Numbered from the stretch's first letter, positions 45,374 through 61,704 are shown. The stretch: DNA of 64,000 bases from Diphasiastrum complanatum (GCA_029204225.1 CM055107.1:3228706-3292705), one strand, 5' to 3'. Program-made: numbers and translations. Notes: generated by a model from the letters alone, not told the origin.

Positions 45374-47743
45374 CTAAAAACTAAAACAAGATGTACTAAT
45401 GCTTTTCTGGCCTAGCTCAGAAACCTTCAAATTTCCAGCGATGGTGTGTGGAGACACTACATTTGCACACATGAAGGCTACAAGAAATGCCAGACCAGGA
45501 TCGTGCCCTGCCCTCGTTGTAGTTACCATTTTCTGATCTTTCAGCCAAGTGTGAGACGGAGTAGCAGCCACGCAACCAAACATAGAGCTCTGATAAGAGA
45601 TCACCTTGGAGTTGCCACCCTTGGGAAGCACATCGAGTTCGATCGCACATGGCTGTCCGTGTTTGTCTCTGAAGACGTAGCGTGCATCTTTCACCTCCTT
45701 CTTCGACCTTGCAAAGTTTTTGCCAGGTCCGCCAACTTTCTTCACGATCCATCCTGTGATTGAAATCTCCAACGAGCCTAGTGGTTCCTCCATGTAACGG
45801 TCTCCATAGAATCCAAGCCGAAGCGAAAATTGCCATTGAGTTCGTTTCCACAGTACCGTCGGCGTTGCTGCCGCTTCCGATAGTTCTGCGTGATTCCGTG
45901 AATTTGCCCAGTAGATTTTGGAGTTCAACTCCTGAGATATGCCATACTCCTCGTGTCCTGAACTGCAGTAACATCTGGTTCTGTGATATGCTGGCAAACG
46001 GCACCAGCAGAGGACGTCACCCTCCTCCGAGTATGGTGCTCGCCTGTACCAAACGTCAAAGTTTGTAAAGGTGTGATAAATGCGATAAGAAACATAAATC
46101 TACTACTGCATTTTCATAATAAAATCATTTACATGGCCGCAGCAGATTGTTGTATTGGACAAATTGGAAAGATCTTGCTTGAGTTGCTTTCTCTTAGAAT
46201 TAGTAGATCATCTGTATACAATTGTCAACAAAGATCGAAGAGATGTCAATCTTTAACAGCACGTCGGTGCTTTGCGGCAAACATAAACTAGCAATTCTGA
46301 CATACTGTAAGAGCAGATCATAGAACAGTAAAAATCCAAGAACAGTTGAATGGATGAAAGTACCAAAATTTCTTTTTGGTGTCAGAATTTATCTGATGTA
46401 TTTTCTTATCCGGATTGGCAATCGTAGCAAGTGTCAAACGGTAGATGCGCGATAACTGTAACGCATCAACAATATTCTAGTATTGGTATACTTTTAAGCT
46501 GTTTGTAATAGATTTTAAATGATTGAAAGTGGATTCATACATTCGTGGACACATTTCTTGACTGATGCCATATTCCTCAGATTTGAAAGTACGTTGCTAG
46601 TGTTTAACTTTTAAGGGATTGTTGAAAAATTGAATTATTAGAACGCGTTTAAGCTTCTTAGCCTACATTATAAAATCTAATGATGTTGGAATTTTGCTCG
46701 CGGCCAAAAGGCAACTTCTTCTGAGTCTGTGCCTTCGGAAGTAGGTAACATAGCTAAATGACATCATAGTTCATATATGCAGCTGTCTCTTTTTGAATGA
46801 GCCAAGTGATCTTGATGTAGACCTCCTGCGACCAGTGCTTTATTGAGTATTCAAAACCTGAATACTAACCAGCGAGCTACCATGTGAAGACGTTCTGCAC
46901 CTCTGGCACTTGAACAGCAGGGGATTCATTAGGAAATTAATGCAGCTCTTTATGAAAAGTAGAGAATTGTGATATGTAGCAAAAGGTTTATTTGAGTGTG
47001 TTCTAACCAAGTTATCGATCAACCAATGAAAAGTCTTGGAAAGCGGCAGCATTAGGCAGTTCGTTTGATTCGATAGAAAACCAAAGGTAGTCCTAATAAA
47101 TATTTCATCGTGGGATTGGCACGGCTTGGCAACAAGAGAGATCCTTATGCATGTTATAGGAGACCAGTTTAGATCAGGCATAGGCCTCGGGGGTCCCTTT
47201 TTCTGTGAAGACGTTCAACATCACTAATCTGCACCGGTACTATGAGAATGTGTGTATTAATGCAAAAAAATTATTCTAAAGCATCACTGACGGAAAAAGT
47301 CCACGAATATCACATACTTTGGTACGACATAACATTAAACATAGGAACTCTAATACTATAGGATAGTCATGGAAGCCGTGCAATCGGGACGAGCCTGTAT
47401 GAAGAAACTGACGGGGCAATATTAGTTGGGTATCTAGGCAAAAAGTTGAGTTCAATTCATAATTAACAACAATCAGCACAGACAGATGAAGCTGCAAACA
47501 GTGCAAAGCTGATTACCAAAAGTTCTCTAGAACAAAGTAGGAGTCTTCGATGCCGTTGGCTTTGCCTTTAGCGTGCAAGAATAGCCAAAGAAGCTTGTTG
47601 CCATCGGTGCCTTTGAAGACGTTGAAGTTGTTGGAAAGAAATGCGTTTCGGGAAGCAGAGAAAGTGGACGGGGCGGCAGGATCCGGCAACAAGGTTTTGG
47701 GTCTGGGGGTGATGTAGTCAATATCCGAACAGCAGTTTCCCAT
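45374..47743 (-). CDS. Unknown protein with MGNCCS N-terminus, two predicted exons
   Basis: Exon 1 (47743-47517) opens with ATG: MGNCCSDIDYITPRPKTLLP, and continues to GTDGNKLLWLFLHAKGKANG and YFVLENF, then donor TTTTG|GTAATC in phase 2. Exon 2 (45962-45374), after TTACTGCAG, supplies the missing base and runs 195 codons (YGISQELNSKIYWANSRN, FYGDRYMEEPLGSLEISITG, KDARYVFRDKHGQPCAIELD, SSMFGCVAATPSHTW) to a stop. Total about 271 residues. Gly2 with Cys4 and Cys5 is the pattern for N-myristoylation plus S-acylation, so a membrane-attached cytosolic protein is likely. I do not recognise the family. Extra exons in the 1.55-kb intron cannot be excluded. Confidence 0.5.
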
Positions 47744-50700
47744 TTGACTGGAATTTCTCCTTACGATCTGTAATCCTCAGCCGAATTACTCAGTGAGGAA
47801 TGGAAGAGACCAGATCGAGATTCTATTCATAACAAGCGCACATCGAGAATCAAGAAAGCGCTTTCTCTTTAAGGCAGACGAGATTTGAGAAACTTTTGCA
47901 GCTTTAAACTCCATGTCTTCCAGCAATGGATACCTTGAAGTTTCTGCACTGACACCGTTTCACAGGCTTGCAAAAGCTTTAGCTCTTCAGATTCTCTCAC
48001 AATAGGCATAGTATCTTTCCACAAGTGTTTATAACCATCGGGCTCTTCCAGATAAGAAATGCCGTCGACCTCTGTGTATATTTGTGTATCAATTCATGAT
48101 AAAGTTCGTAAATGCCTATAAAGAAACAAACGCAAAAGCATTGTTTAGTAAATTTGATTCATCACAATTCTCATCTGAAGGCATCACCTTACGTAGCTAA
48201 ACTGCAATCAGATTCACTGAGGAACAAAATATCTTTGAAACTCATCATAGCCCGGCCCGCTGCTAAGAAAAACCTTCAATATCTCTTTTGAGCTGTCTTT
48301 CCTTGTGATATTTCTGATCATTGAATTGTCACCTTGTCGACCAACTACAGAATGTCAAAGGGAACTCGACTTCTGGTGGAGAAGCTCAGACTCTCATATT
48401 TGCTACTAATGGGAACCAACATAAGTTAGCTCTGACAAGAACATGAAAAGGGAGGGGCTGGAGGTCACGGAACGTGATGCTACCTTACAACGGAATAGTA
48501 ATCTCGTGCTTGCCATCAACCTGCGTGAACTACTGTTTCTGTATAATCCGTCATAGCAAACACAGCCTCCTCGTGAGCACAGACATCTTCTTTGATCAGT
48601 TTCAACTACTATTTCTACTCCAAAAATCCTCACATGATTCCAACTTCTCGATATCAATGCATTTTCACCCTTTTTACTCTATAATATTGGACAACAGAAA
48701 ATCAAAACGGAAGCAAGAAGATAACCATGAAACACACATCTCAGCATTTGCACCCATCCTACTCTATAATAATGGATAATAAAAATTTAAGCGTGATCAA
48801 GACGATAACCATGCAATGCAGATCTTAAGATGAAAAAGATACTGCCACTGAAAAAGTTTTAGGCACTTGAAGCTGCTACTAAAGTTCAGCATTACCGACG
48901 ACCGACCGAGCAGCTGTAGCTTCATGACCGGTCGGGATTGTCACTTAACTCCGCGTCATGAGTGGAAGCGTGCAAGAAAAAGTGGAAAAATGTCACGAAG
49001 GAATGAATGAAGACAAATGCGGAATGTGGCTCACCTGAAGGCTTCTCTGCCAATGCCATGCCATTGCAGCCTTTTTTTTTTGCGCACAGCTTCATGATGC
49101 CCACACATGTACATGTGCTACACTCCACCATCTCCTTCCTGGAGAAAACTTCAAATTCACTTCTATCATGTTTGTAGTGTCCTCCTAGCTATATTATGCA
49201 TATGCTTCTTTTAAATCTTGGTTTGCTGTGAGACTTGCTATTTTCCTCTTCTTATAGTCATGTTTCTTTCTAAGTTTTGCCAAGAAAACATGCTAGACTT
49301 TATCAAAAAGGTAATGTAGAGCTGAGGGGAAAAGGCTTTTAGGAAGTACAATCACCAAGGGGTTGTGGTGGTCCAAAGTGAACTTTTCAAGTCACTCTTT
49401 GAACTCAATAATGTATCCAAAACAAGCATGCCATCTAAATTGAAATTTGAGTTGTAGTTGAAGTATATGCACTCAAAGATCACAAACAAGATTCTAAGAA
49501 AATCATTATCTATCAAAACCATGTTCTGGGCATGGGCAATTTATCCAAGGTAAGCGAAAAGTTGAGAGATAGGACCTTCGCCAAAATCAATAAGAGAGTG
49601 GCTTTGATTGAGTAAGGAGGAAGAAGGCAGGGGGAGCAAGAGATGTCCAAAGGTGTTGATACCAAAAAGAAAACATGTGGAAGAAGGTTTCATCTTCAAT
49701 TGTGCACGAGACATAGTTATAGGTGGGGTGATGGAAATATTTAGCTTTGAGAGGAGAAGAGCTTCTAAATTTGGGCTTGGAAAAGCATCTAGTGGAATCA
49801 AAGTGCAAAGTATTTATTATTCAAAATCTGAAGATAAAGAAGCTTTTGTGATGCGATTGTAGAAATTATTGTAGAAGTAGGCTTTGTCAAGCTCTTTCCA
49901 ATTTCATGAAAGGAAATTGAAACGTCTAGTCTTCAAGAAGGCATTTTCAACTAATTTTATTAAAAATTGGTTGGGAGGAGGGCCTTGGTGTTTTGCAAGT
50001 GGCAATAAAAAGGGGGTCCTTTTTTATAATGTTGCAAGCTAGTATCAAATGCTCTTGCACCAATGTGTTGTAGTTGTCACACATTATTTTGTGGAATACT
50101 AATATTGTTGTTTCTTCATGAAGGATCTTCTTATGAGAGGTTCAACTGAGCTGGAAAAAATTCTAAAGGATAGCAAGAAGACTTTTCAAAATGAACACAT
50201 AATAGAAGGCATATTATTTTACCAACATTTCAAACATTTGAATTTTTGATTTAAACTTTTCAAACATGTTTACATGACAATTAGATAAACAGTTTAGATT
50301 CGACAAATTTTTTATTTGAGGAAGAACAATGAAAAGCGGTATGGAGAATGTCAAGGCTAGCTCTATTTGTGCCATGGCCCTTGGCCATGAAAAAGATGAG
50401 GTCATCATGAAATAGAGGGGAGGAGATGAGCTAGATACTACTATGGAAAATAATAGAGTCAGATGCATATAGTTCAAGGGTCCATGGTTATTGTGAAAAG
50501 ATAATCAGGAAGGAGCCAACTTGATGAATACTACATTCAACAGAAAAAGGAAAAGCTAATATAAACTAAGGTACCAGAATTGTGAATTGTGACATGTGCC
50601 AAAATATAAATTTTGCAAAAATAGAAAGAGCTAGCTTGATTCATTCAAGAAATAAAACAAGTAAAGATTCTTAAATTGACTTGAATTTTTTATTAATGGA

Positions 50701-51355
50701 AAAGGCTATGAGTACATTGATCTGAGACTATGCATTAAAAAAAGTGCGGACCTCTAAAAATAAGCCTAACCGCGTCTTGCATCAATTTTAGAGCTTATTG
50801 AAGTTGTGAATGAGAGTGTCCAATCTCTTGCGCTTTTATGTTGATGTCTATGTTTGATTTGCTCACATCATTTATATTTATACAAGTGTATGATCACTTG
50901 GCATTTCTGGTCTAATGAATCTTGTAATAGAAACTAATTACTCACAATGTTAGTCACTATTAGAATTCATATGTAAACAATTGTGAATTCAATGAAATGG
51001 TGTACATGGGTCGATATAAAAAAATGAATGTAGAATGTCAATATCATCAGTGTTGGGTCGAATTAATATTGACTATTGGGTTGAATTCATATATGTAGTA
51101 GGGTCGAATCAATATCGATAGTTGAGTTGGCTCTTATGTGGTCAAAAAATAAAATGCAACTTTTGTAACAACATTGAGGAGAAATGTGAGATTTGCGATT
51201 GTTACGAGTTTTAAATTTCTTTTGAAGACTATGAGCTTTTATGTGTATTTCTACAGGTTGTAGCCTTTCACAATAAATAGAAAATAATCATGTGATTGGG
51301 CCACATTTGAAATTGAGTTCAATTGATTGTAGAACTCATAGTCCTCCTTAATGTG
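47744..51355. other. Intergenic region without recognised genes
   Basis: A poly-T run at about 49073-49081 and several short frames without resemblance to known families. Nothing is called. Confidence 0.45.
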
Positions 51356-51883
51356 CACTACCACACCAATGACACATAGCGACATTTATGCAAATTTTAG
51401 CGACGGATACGACCTATATAAATGTCCCTATAAACGTCACTCTCTTCTTTTTTAAGCGTTGCTACTGGCCCGTCGCCTCGCGACATTTATAGCGACATAT
51501 CAGCAACGAAAATGACAAATCTAGCGACATTTTTGCGATGATTATGTGTCTTTCGGCGATACAATGTGCGTCGCTCTGCGTCTTGTATGTCACCAGGCAA
51601 TAATTGTTAACAATCATCGCTGTGCGACAGCCAATTGAAATTATTTGGGAGTGTCGCGTCACGCGAACATTGCCAAAATGTCGCAAACACTCTCGAGTCA
51701 GTTTTCTATGCATAATACACAATGTCGTCGGGAGACACTTGTGCGTCACCCGACGACGTTTACAGGGGGTTTAACAAAAAAAACATAGCGACGTTTGTGT
51801 GACGCTAATGGGCATCGCACAAATGTCGCTGAATTATTTTTAGGACTTTTTAGGTATACATGTCAAGTTTTTGTGATCTAGTG
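51356..51883. mobile_element. CACTA-like MITE (about 528 bp)
   Basis: Left end CACTACCACACC, right end TTTGTGATCTAGTG, so both termini carry CACTA in inverted orientation. Subterminal repeats AGCGAC(A/G)TTT/AAATGTCGCT occur at about 51388, 51486, 51522, 51786 and 51824 in both orientations, typical of CACTA elements where transposase binds. There is no transposase frame. A 3-bp target duplication is not evident (GTG left, TAG right). Confidence 0.6.
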
Positions 51884-52070
51884 TAGATCCTTTTTTTGTG
51901 AAAATTAGTGGTTACATTTGTTGTCACTAAGCTTTGAATAGAACTTAACAATGAAATTTAGGGTTAAAACTTACTCACAAAATAATCTATAAAATGCAGT
52001 TTCCCCTCGGAGCCAAGATCACTGATACTATTCATGCTCAGTCTTACTCTTGCTGCTTCCTTATGCTTGT

Positions 52071-52301
<231 letters not shown>

Positions 52302-52326
52302 GACGATGGCTGCTGCTGCTAATCTC

Positions 52327-53456
52327 TGCTCCTCCATCGTTGTTGCCTTCTAGCCGCCTGCTGCCAACGTGCTCCACCTTTTTCTAATGGCTCCACGCAA
52401 GAGGGGGAAGGTAATTCCCCCCACGCTCCATCGCGCCCTGCTGGCCCAAAAACCGCCATTCTGCACCCTGCACCGCGTCCTCCTAGCCGGGAATCCATCT
52501 CCATCGCTGCTGTTGTACCTGCCCCTATACTTGCTGGCCCGGAATCCATCTCCATCGTTGTTGTACCTGCTCCTGTTGTACCTGCTTCAGGTGGAATCAT
52601 CGCATCTGCATCTGGAATCGCATCTTCTATTCTGGTTGCAATCCCTATTTCTCCGTCAGATCCTCTTCTCACTAATAGTGAATCCATTCTAGCCGACCTT
52701 TTGACCCCGAATACCCTAGAAGAGGAATCACTTGTGCCTTCAGCCTTTATGATCTCCGTCATTCGTGCAGATCAGTTACGATCATATGAATATCTCAACG
52801 ACCATCGAAAAACACTTCTTTCTCTTGAAGCTACGATCCAAGCTATACAATCTCACCTTCAAAAACTAGATTCGTCTATCGCAGATCTCAAGAAAGAAGT
52901 TACAGCCATCAAAATCGAAGCTTCCTCTCATTCGACTACGTCAGCTAAGATCCAACAACTTGAAAGTCAAGTGGAACAACATCATACCGTTGTCCGATCC
53001 TGGGCAGATGTGCTTAAAGGTCCTAATACTGCTGTTCTATCACCTCCATCTTCTTTTATCTCGGCTACGTTCACCGAGAGCCGTTTGCGAGAGCAAAAGG
53101 CTCTTAATATCCGAGTCAGAGGTATTACGAACTCCCATGATGCTGTTGTTGAAGCTAAAAATTTTCTTGAAGAGAATCTTCAACACCACCACAAGGATAT
53201 GGATACTGCATGGCGACCTAAAAAAGACCCAGACACTCTTGTCATATGGTTTGCATCTGCAACTGGCCGTCATGAAGTGCTAGGGAAGAGATCTACACTA
53301 TGAGGCACTACGATATACCTGGATGAAGACCTTACTTTCATTCAGGTTCAAGAATGGAAAAAGACAAAACAAGAAGCTATAACGAATGGAAAGCGGCTGA
53401 TCTATAGAGATGGTATCATTCGCTTTATAGCTATTAAACATGTTGCTACTAATTAG
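52327..53456 (+). pseudogene. LINE-like ORF1 (coiled coil plus RNA-binding domain)
   Basis: One frame is open from 52327 to a TGA at 53301-53303 and, after that single stop, continues to TAG 53454-53456. An ATG at 52387 (MAPRKRGK, basic) lies in a neighbouring frame; an indel in the nearby G-run would explain the shift. Then a Pro/Ser-rich repeat region, a coiled coil (YLNDHRKTLLSLEATIQ to QLESQVEQHH), SWADVLKG, and an RRM-like block with LNIRVRGI, DTLVIWFASATGRHEVLGKR, IYLDEDLT and NGKRLIYRDG. This order resembles ORF1 RNA-binding proteins of L1-type non-LTR retrotransposons. No ORF2 (endonuclease/RT) follows. AATAAA and a (TTC)n(TC)n(CA)n tail end the unit. Confidence 0.6.
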
Positions 53457-53682
53457 ATATCTGAGATTATTCAGAGTTAGTGTGAGAGTTAGAGCACTGA
53501 AGAGATGCCAGTTGAATCTGTAAATGGTCTTCGTACCATATAATCCTGGACACTATCCTCTTCTTAGTTAGATTGTTTTTCAGTTATGTTAGTTGACGGC
53601 ACTGCTCCGTCTTGAGTCCACTTTACTTGATGTACTTGCTCGTCTTATACGCCTTTTGGCATGGAAAAGACATTAATAAAGC

Positions 53683-53853
<171 letters not shown>

Positions 53854-54480
53854 ATTCTATTTCACTATACTACTCCCTACAATACTTTCAAAATGCAACT
53901 CTGTAAGGGTTACAAAGCTTTTTACGATATGCTCGAAATAATAGAGCACTAGCTAAAAATATAATCAAACAATGTCAATATTAGTTTTGCAAACATTGGT
54001 TTTTTTTTAATTGGGGGTTCTTGGGGGATGCAATAACTTGCATCTCAAGTAACTTTGATTGACAGTGAGGATTCGTTCTTTCTTAGGCCTTGTGATCCAA
54101 CGATGGGCATTAAGACCAACGTGGTGCCTCAAAACTGCTTGAAAAAACTATAGATGTGAGGGTGAATCAGCGATGGAATCCAATCCTCTTTTGTTTCTTC
54201 TCTCCTCTCTGCTCTTTTCTCTTCAAAGAGCAAAATATTGTGACAAATCAAATGGATTTACTACCTGAGGAGGAGCGCTGGTCCATAAACAAATGTTCTG
54301 ACTATTGGAGCTCAAAAAACTGAATTTCCAAGTATGCTGATGGTCGTTGGCCAGTGATCCACATTTAAATTGCATGCATTCTCTTCATTAATTTTATATG
54401 TTATGTAATCTAAGATTTACATTATGAGTGTTGTCCATATATGAATTGCATTAACAAACAATGTCGTCTTTACAAATTTT
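53854..54480. other. Unassigned stretch
   Basis: Nothing recognised between the simple-repeat tail and the minisatellite. Confidence 0.4.
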
Positions 54481-54487
54481 TAGTTTC

Positions 54488-54730
54488 AAACAGCAGTAGA
54501 TCACTAATCTACATGCAAAAAACTTTCATTTAATAGTTGATTCCATCCAGCACTAGATCGTTGATTTCTAGTGAGAATGCGCCCTCATAGAATAAGTCTA
54601 TTGCCAGCAGTAGATCGCTGGATTTGGAATAGGTTTCACATACATTACTTATGAATTAAGTAAAGTGTTGCCAGCAGTAGATCGCTATATCTGTAGGCAT
54701 GTATCACATACAATAGATATGAATGAATGC
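54488..54730 (+). repeat. Minisatellite, about 60-bp unit, four copies
   Basis: CAGCAGTAGATC(A/G)CT and variants begin at about 54490, 54548, 54605 and 54671. The last two units also share TCACATACA(T/A)TA...TATGAAT. Confidence 0.75.
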
Positions 54731-56599
54731 GCCACCTTATATACACTCTATGTGCGTCCAAATTCTGAGTTTTGTAGTATGTTTCCATTGCTTCTACATT
54801 GTCTACACAGGCATGGTATAAGGCTCTTCCCATAGCCATATCTTTGGCTACGAAGATATCTACAAATCAACTCTTTCTAAGAGGTAGGTTCATGTTATGG
54901 CTTCAAGCTCTTCTTTTGTAAACGTGAGTTTATGTCTTAAAGTATATGACTACATGGAGTTCCAGGTAACATAGCTATTGTCAGGTTAGCATCGATAAGT
55001 AGAAATGCTAAGGATATTATTGATGTTTATGCAATATAGAAACCCTAAAGAAATAACCATACCTATAAGAAATAGAAATAAGTCATCTCTTTACTTGATT
55101 ACGAGCATGGTGCAACTGGAAAGCATAGACATGCTTAGACGTTCCCACAATCGCATAAGAATTCATAACAAGTCTCTGTTACCTACGACAATAACCACAT
55201 CTTACTTGTTGCATTAAGATAAGTTACCGGACTATAGTAGTTTAATGGTTTATAGTATTGTGCATCTATTTTATCTGAATCGATCCAAGGTTTGGTAAAC
55301 TTGAATGGCATGGATTTGCCCAGGTTAGCTTGAATGGCATGGATTTTTCCAAGCGATTCTACATAGGATCCACTGTTAGTAAATTCTTCATAGAATGTTG
55401 TTAGATTGTTGTATTGCATTGATATTAGGACAAGACCTACGACATGGTAAAAATCTAGTAGAGAAGATTGGACTAATGATTATACATTTTATGTAAGCTG
55501 TTAGTGAATTTTGTTTCGGACATGGATAAGAACTGATGCTCAGCTATGACAATTGTCTTCCTCACTGAACTAACTCGTGCGGTTGTGTTTGTTGGGATGG
55601 TGGCAGGTAACAGTTGAGCCTCCTAAATCTTGATTCACTTTATGGGACTCTGTACTGGAAGTTTTTTCCAGCTTTGTCTAAACCTATTATGCTATAAGAC
55701 AAAAGGACTAAAAGGATTTGGTCTTGACTTGTCAAGAGGGACTAAGTGAAATCTGTATAATCATCCCTAATGCTTTTATGAGTAGTAGAAAGAGCACAAA
55801 ATATGACTCGTTTGTGCTATTATTTTGTGTCTGAAAGCATTTATGCAATGATGTTAAATTGTGTGTCTCTTAGTTTTTGTGGACATGTTGCTGTGGTTAT
55901 ATGATAATTTTAGGATAAATAGTCATAAAAAAATGTAGTGTAAAACATGGTAATACACTCCACATTTGAAAATAGCGACGTTAGACCAATAACCCCACAT
56001 GGCAATGACACATCATAACTTGCTTGCAATTTGCCCAAAAGTAGTGGCTAATTTTTCTAATCGATAAATGTATATATGAGAAACACGTCTATGAAAGAAA
56101 CATTGCTACGATTATATATGAAATTAGAATAGAAGTTCATAAAAAATATAATGAAAGACATGGTAATTATTTCATGCTCACATTCGAAAAAGTTTGACTA
56201 GTAACCCAATTGCTCAAAATGAGTGGTTCAATTTTTAATCAGTAAATGTATATTTGAAAAACATGTCTGTAAAAGGATTTGATGATGTTTTTTATAGTTA
56301 GTAAGATATTGATTTTTGAAACATTGCGTGAAATGCACACATTTGTGTGCATTTTGCTACAACTCTAATGTTAATACTTCTATATACATATTGAAATAGA
56401 GCAAAAACAAGTGAGAATGTTGTTTAAAGCCCTTAATTTTTTTTTTTTACATATGCTTGCTTTTAGATTATAGAAAAGCTCTTTCGAGTCTTTATTCATC
56501 AATGAAAGATTCTTTATGTCATTGATGCAACACTATTTTCATTTTTGCAATGATTGTAGAAAAAATTGTGTAATTAATGAATTACTTTTTTTATGCAGT
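54731..56599. other. Intergenic, with two small duplications
   Basis: CTTGAATGGCATGGATTT is duplicated at 55300-55350. A diverged tandem of about 185 bp (CATAAAAAA(A)TGTA...ACATGGTAAT...CACATT(T/C)GAAAA...TAAATGTATAT(A/T)TGA) covers about 55925-56275. No gene recognised. Confidence 0.55.
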
Positions 56600-57835
56600 C
56601 CATCTTTTCACCTTTTCTAAAATCTACTCATATTTCTACAATCCAACCAATGAATCCATCTAATTCTTTATCCAACTATCACATCCTTGATCAATCCATC
56701 TATGAAAACCATCCTTCCACTTTTCAAAACAACCCATCCACTAAATCCGTCCATTGATTAATTTATCTAAAGCACCCATCCACCAAATCCTTCCATCATA
56801 CTACAATCAATCCATTTCCAAAATCTATCCATCATTTACAATTCATCTACCAAATTCTTAATCAACTCATCTATTAAACATATCTATCTATATTTATCAA
56901 ATTCATCCATCTATTCATTAAATTTGTAATCAATATATCTATCAAAACCATAAAATAAAAATAAAAATTCTAATGCATCCACCAAGATCGCTTCTCTCTT
57001 ATTTTGAATCAATCCTCTTTGTTCAATCCACCTATTAAAATCTATCTAAAAAATCGATACATTTGTCAAGTCAATCTTTTTGAAAGATATCCATCTTACT
57101 ACATACCACCCATCTTTCTACTATCCATCTACAAAATCCATCCATTTATTTATCCATCTATGAGAACATTAATCAATCAATCCATCTAACTCCATTTGCT
57201 TATCGAAACCATCCATCTATCAAAACTATTCATTCACCAAATTATCAAAACCTTCCATCCATCCATCCAAAATATTGATGAATCAATTCAGTTCCAAAAT
57301 CTATCTTTCTTCCAACAAACCATCTACTGAATCATCTGATTGATTTTTCTACATATTCACTTCATCTATCAAAACTATTCATTTACATAGTTACCAAAAC
57401 CATCCATCCATCAATTCACAAAATAATCAATCCATTTCTTACATCTACCTTTTTTTCTTTTAAATCCAACTACAAAATCCTTAATCAATACATCCACCAA
57501 ATCTTTTACCAATCTATTTATCTACTAAAATCATCCATCACCTTATTTATCCATTTATCAAATATTCCCACACATAGTGAGTTGGCATATCATGCTTCAA
57601 TTTGGCTAGTCCACATGTTCGATTGTTTGTGATCCTACTGGTTGAATATACCAAAAAGCATTGATCAAATCTTTTTCAATCAATTGATCAAAACCATTTG
57701 AAAAGCAATCTATTGATGCATCCACCAAACAATCTATTATATCCTAAATCAATCTACTAAGCAAGAAGTCCATCAAATTCTACATCAATTCATCTATGGA
57801 ATCTTTTTTCAATAATTTACCAAATGCATTTAATC
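56600..57835 (+). repeat. Degenerate ATCC/ATCA-rich repeat
   Basis: Over 1.2 kb the plus strand is strongly A/C/T-biased and consists of loosely repeated words (CCATCTA, ATCAATCCATC, AAAATCCATCC, CATCTATCAAAA). It looks like an eroded tetranucleotide satellite. A short non-repeat piece interrupts at about 57565-57650. Confidence 0.7.
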
Positions 57836-57842
57836 AAGTGAG

Positions 57843-57846
<4 letters not shown>

Positions 57847-57936
<90 letters not shown>
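57847..57936. repeat. (TC)n microsatellite, 45 units
   Basis: Perfect TC run of 90 bases at the right edge of the ATCC-rich block. Confidence 0.97.
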
Positions 57937-60963
<3,027 letters not shown>

Positions 60964-61070
60964 GTTCCTAGGAATGGAATGGAACAGTTCCTAGGAACGG
61001 GTTCCTAGATACGGTTCCGTACCGTACCACACCGTTCCTTAACTGCCAAAGGAACGGTTCCTTAGGTAGA
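60964..61070. repeat. Cluster of GGAAC/GTTCC palindromes
   Basis: AGTTCCTAGGAA, GGAACAGTTCC, CTAGGAACGGGTTCCTAG, ACGGTTCCGTACCGTA and GGAACGGTTCC within about 100 bases. It resembles the GGGAACG cluster at 109-515. Confidence 0.75.
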
Positions 61071-61704
61071 TTTCTGTAAAAAACAGATAGATATTGGACA
61101 CTCACAAAGTGGTATTGTCCATGGCTGCCACAAAGATTGTATCCTGCCAAGAAAGAGATAAGAGATAAGAGAATAGGCAGCACTCCACTACCCCCTCCCT
61201 CTACTGCAAGGGGATGTGCCTCTCCCTCATGCAGGATCTACTCTTGCCACCTAAGGCAAATCCTTGCCAACTAGGAATCCAGATAAGCTGACAAGTGGAT
61301 GTTACAGGCTCTGTGGGGGAGCCCCCCAACTTCTTGGGCTTGACCCCCCTGTTGCCTGTCCACGGACCGCCCCTCCTTTGCGGACTTTCGCCCGCCTAGC
61401 CACGTGCCCGCTGCTGCCCTGGGGTACCCTGCCTGCCTGCGGCAGTCCCCTCGCCGCGCTGCCTACGGCTGTCTGCCGCCTTGCCTGCGTAACTGTGGCA
61501 GTTTGCCGTAACTGTCTGTGGCAGTTCTGCAGACAGATGATGGGCATGTGTTTTTTTTCAAACAAAGTTTTTACAAAATTTGCAAACTAAGGAAGGTCGG
61601 ACAGAAGCCAAACCCTGGCTTGAAACGATGAAATCAGAATCAATAAATACAAAACTTACAGATTGCCCTTAGCGGATCAAGCAAACTTGCTACGATGTGC
61701 GGTG
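61071..61704. other. Unassigned, with a GC-rich island
   Basis: 61310-61520 is clearly GC-rich, with CTGCCTGCGGCAG and related words (GGCAGT, TGCCG) repeated. The frames are not recognised. It may belong to the internal region or LTR of the adjoining element. Confidence 0.4.

Noticed and set aside
45417-46004. 195-codon frame overlapping the MGNCCS gene exon 2
   Set aside because: It is the other frame of the same strand, starts with a non-ATG codon, and does not join exon 1 in phase as cleanly.
48922-49131. Minus-strand ATG frame MVECSTCTCVGIMKLC with a good GTGAGC donor
   Set aside because: It looks like a possible first exon, but no partner exon or family was recognised and it spans a homopolymer of A. 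Too weak to call.
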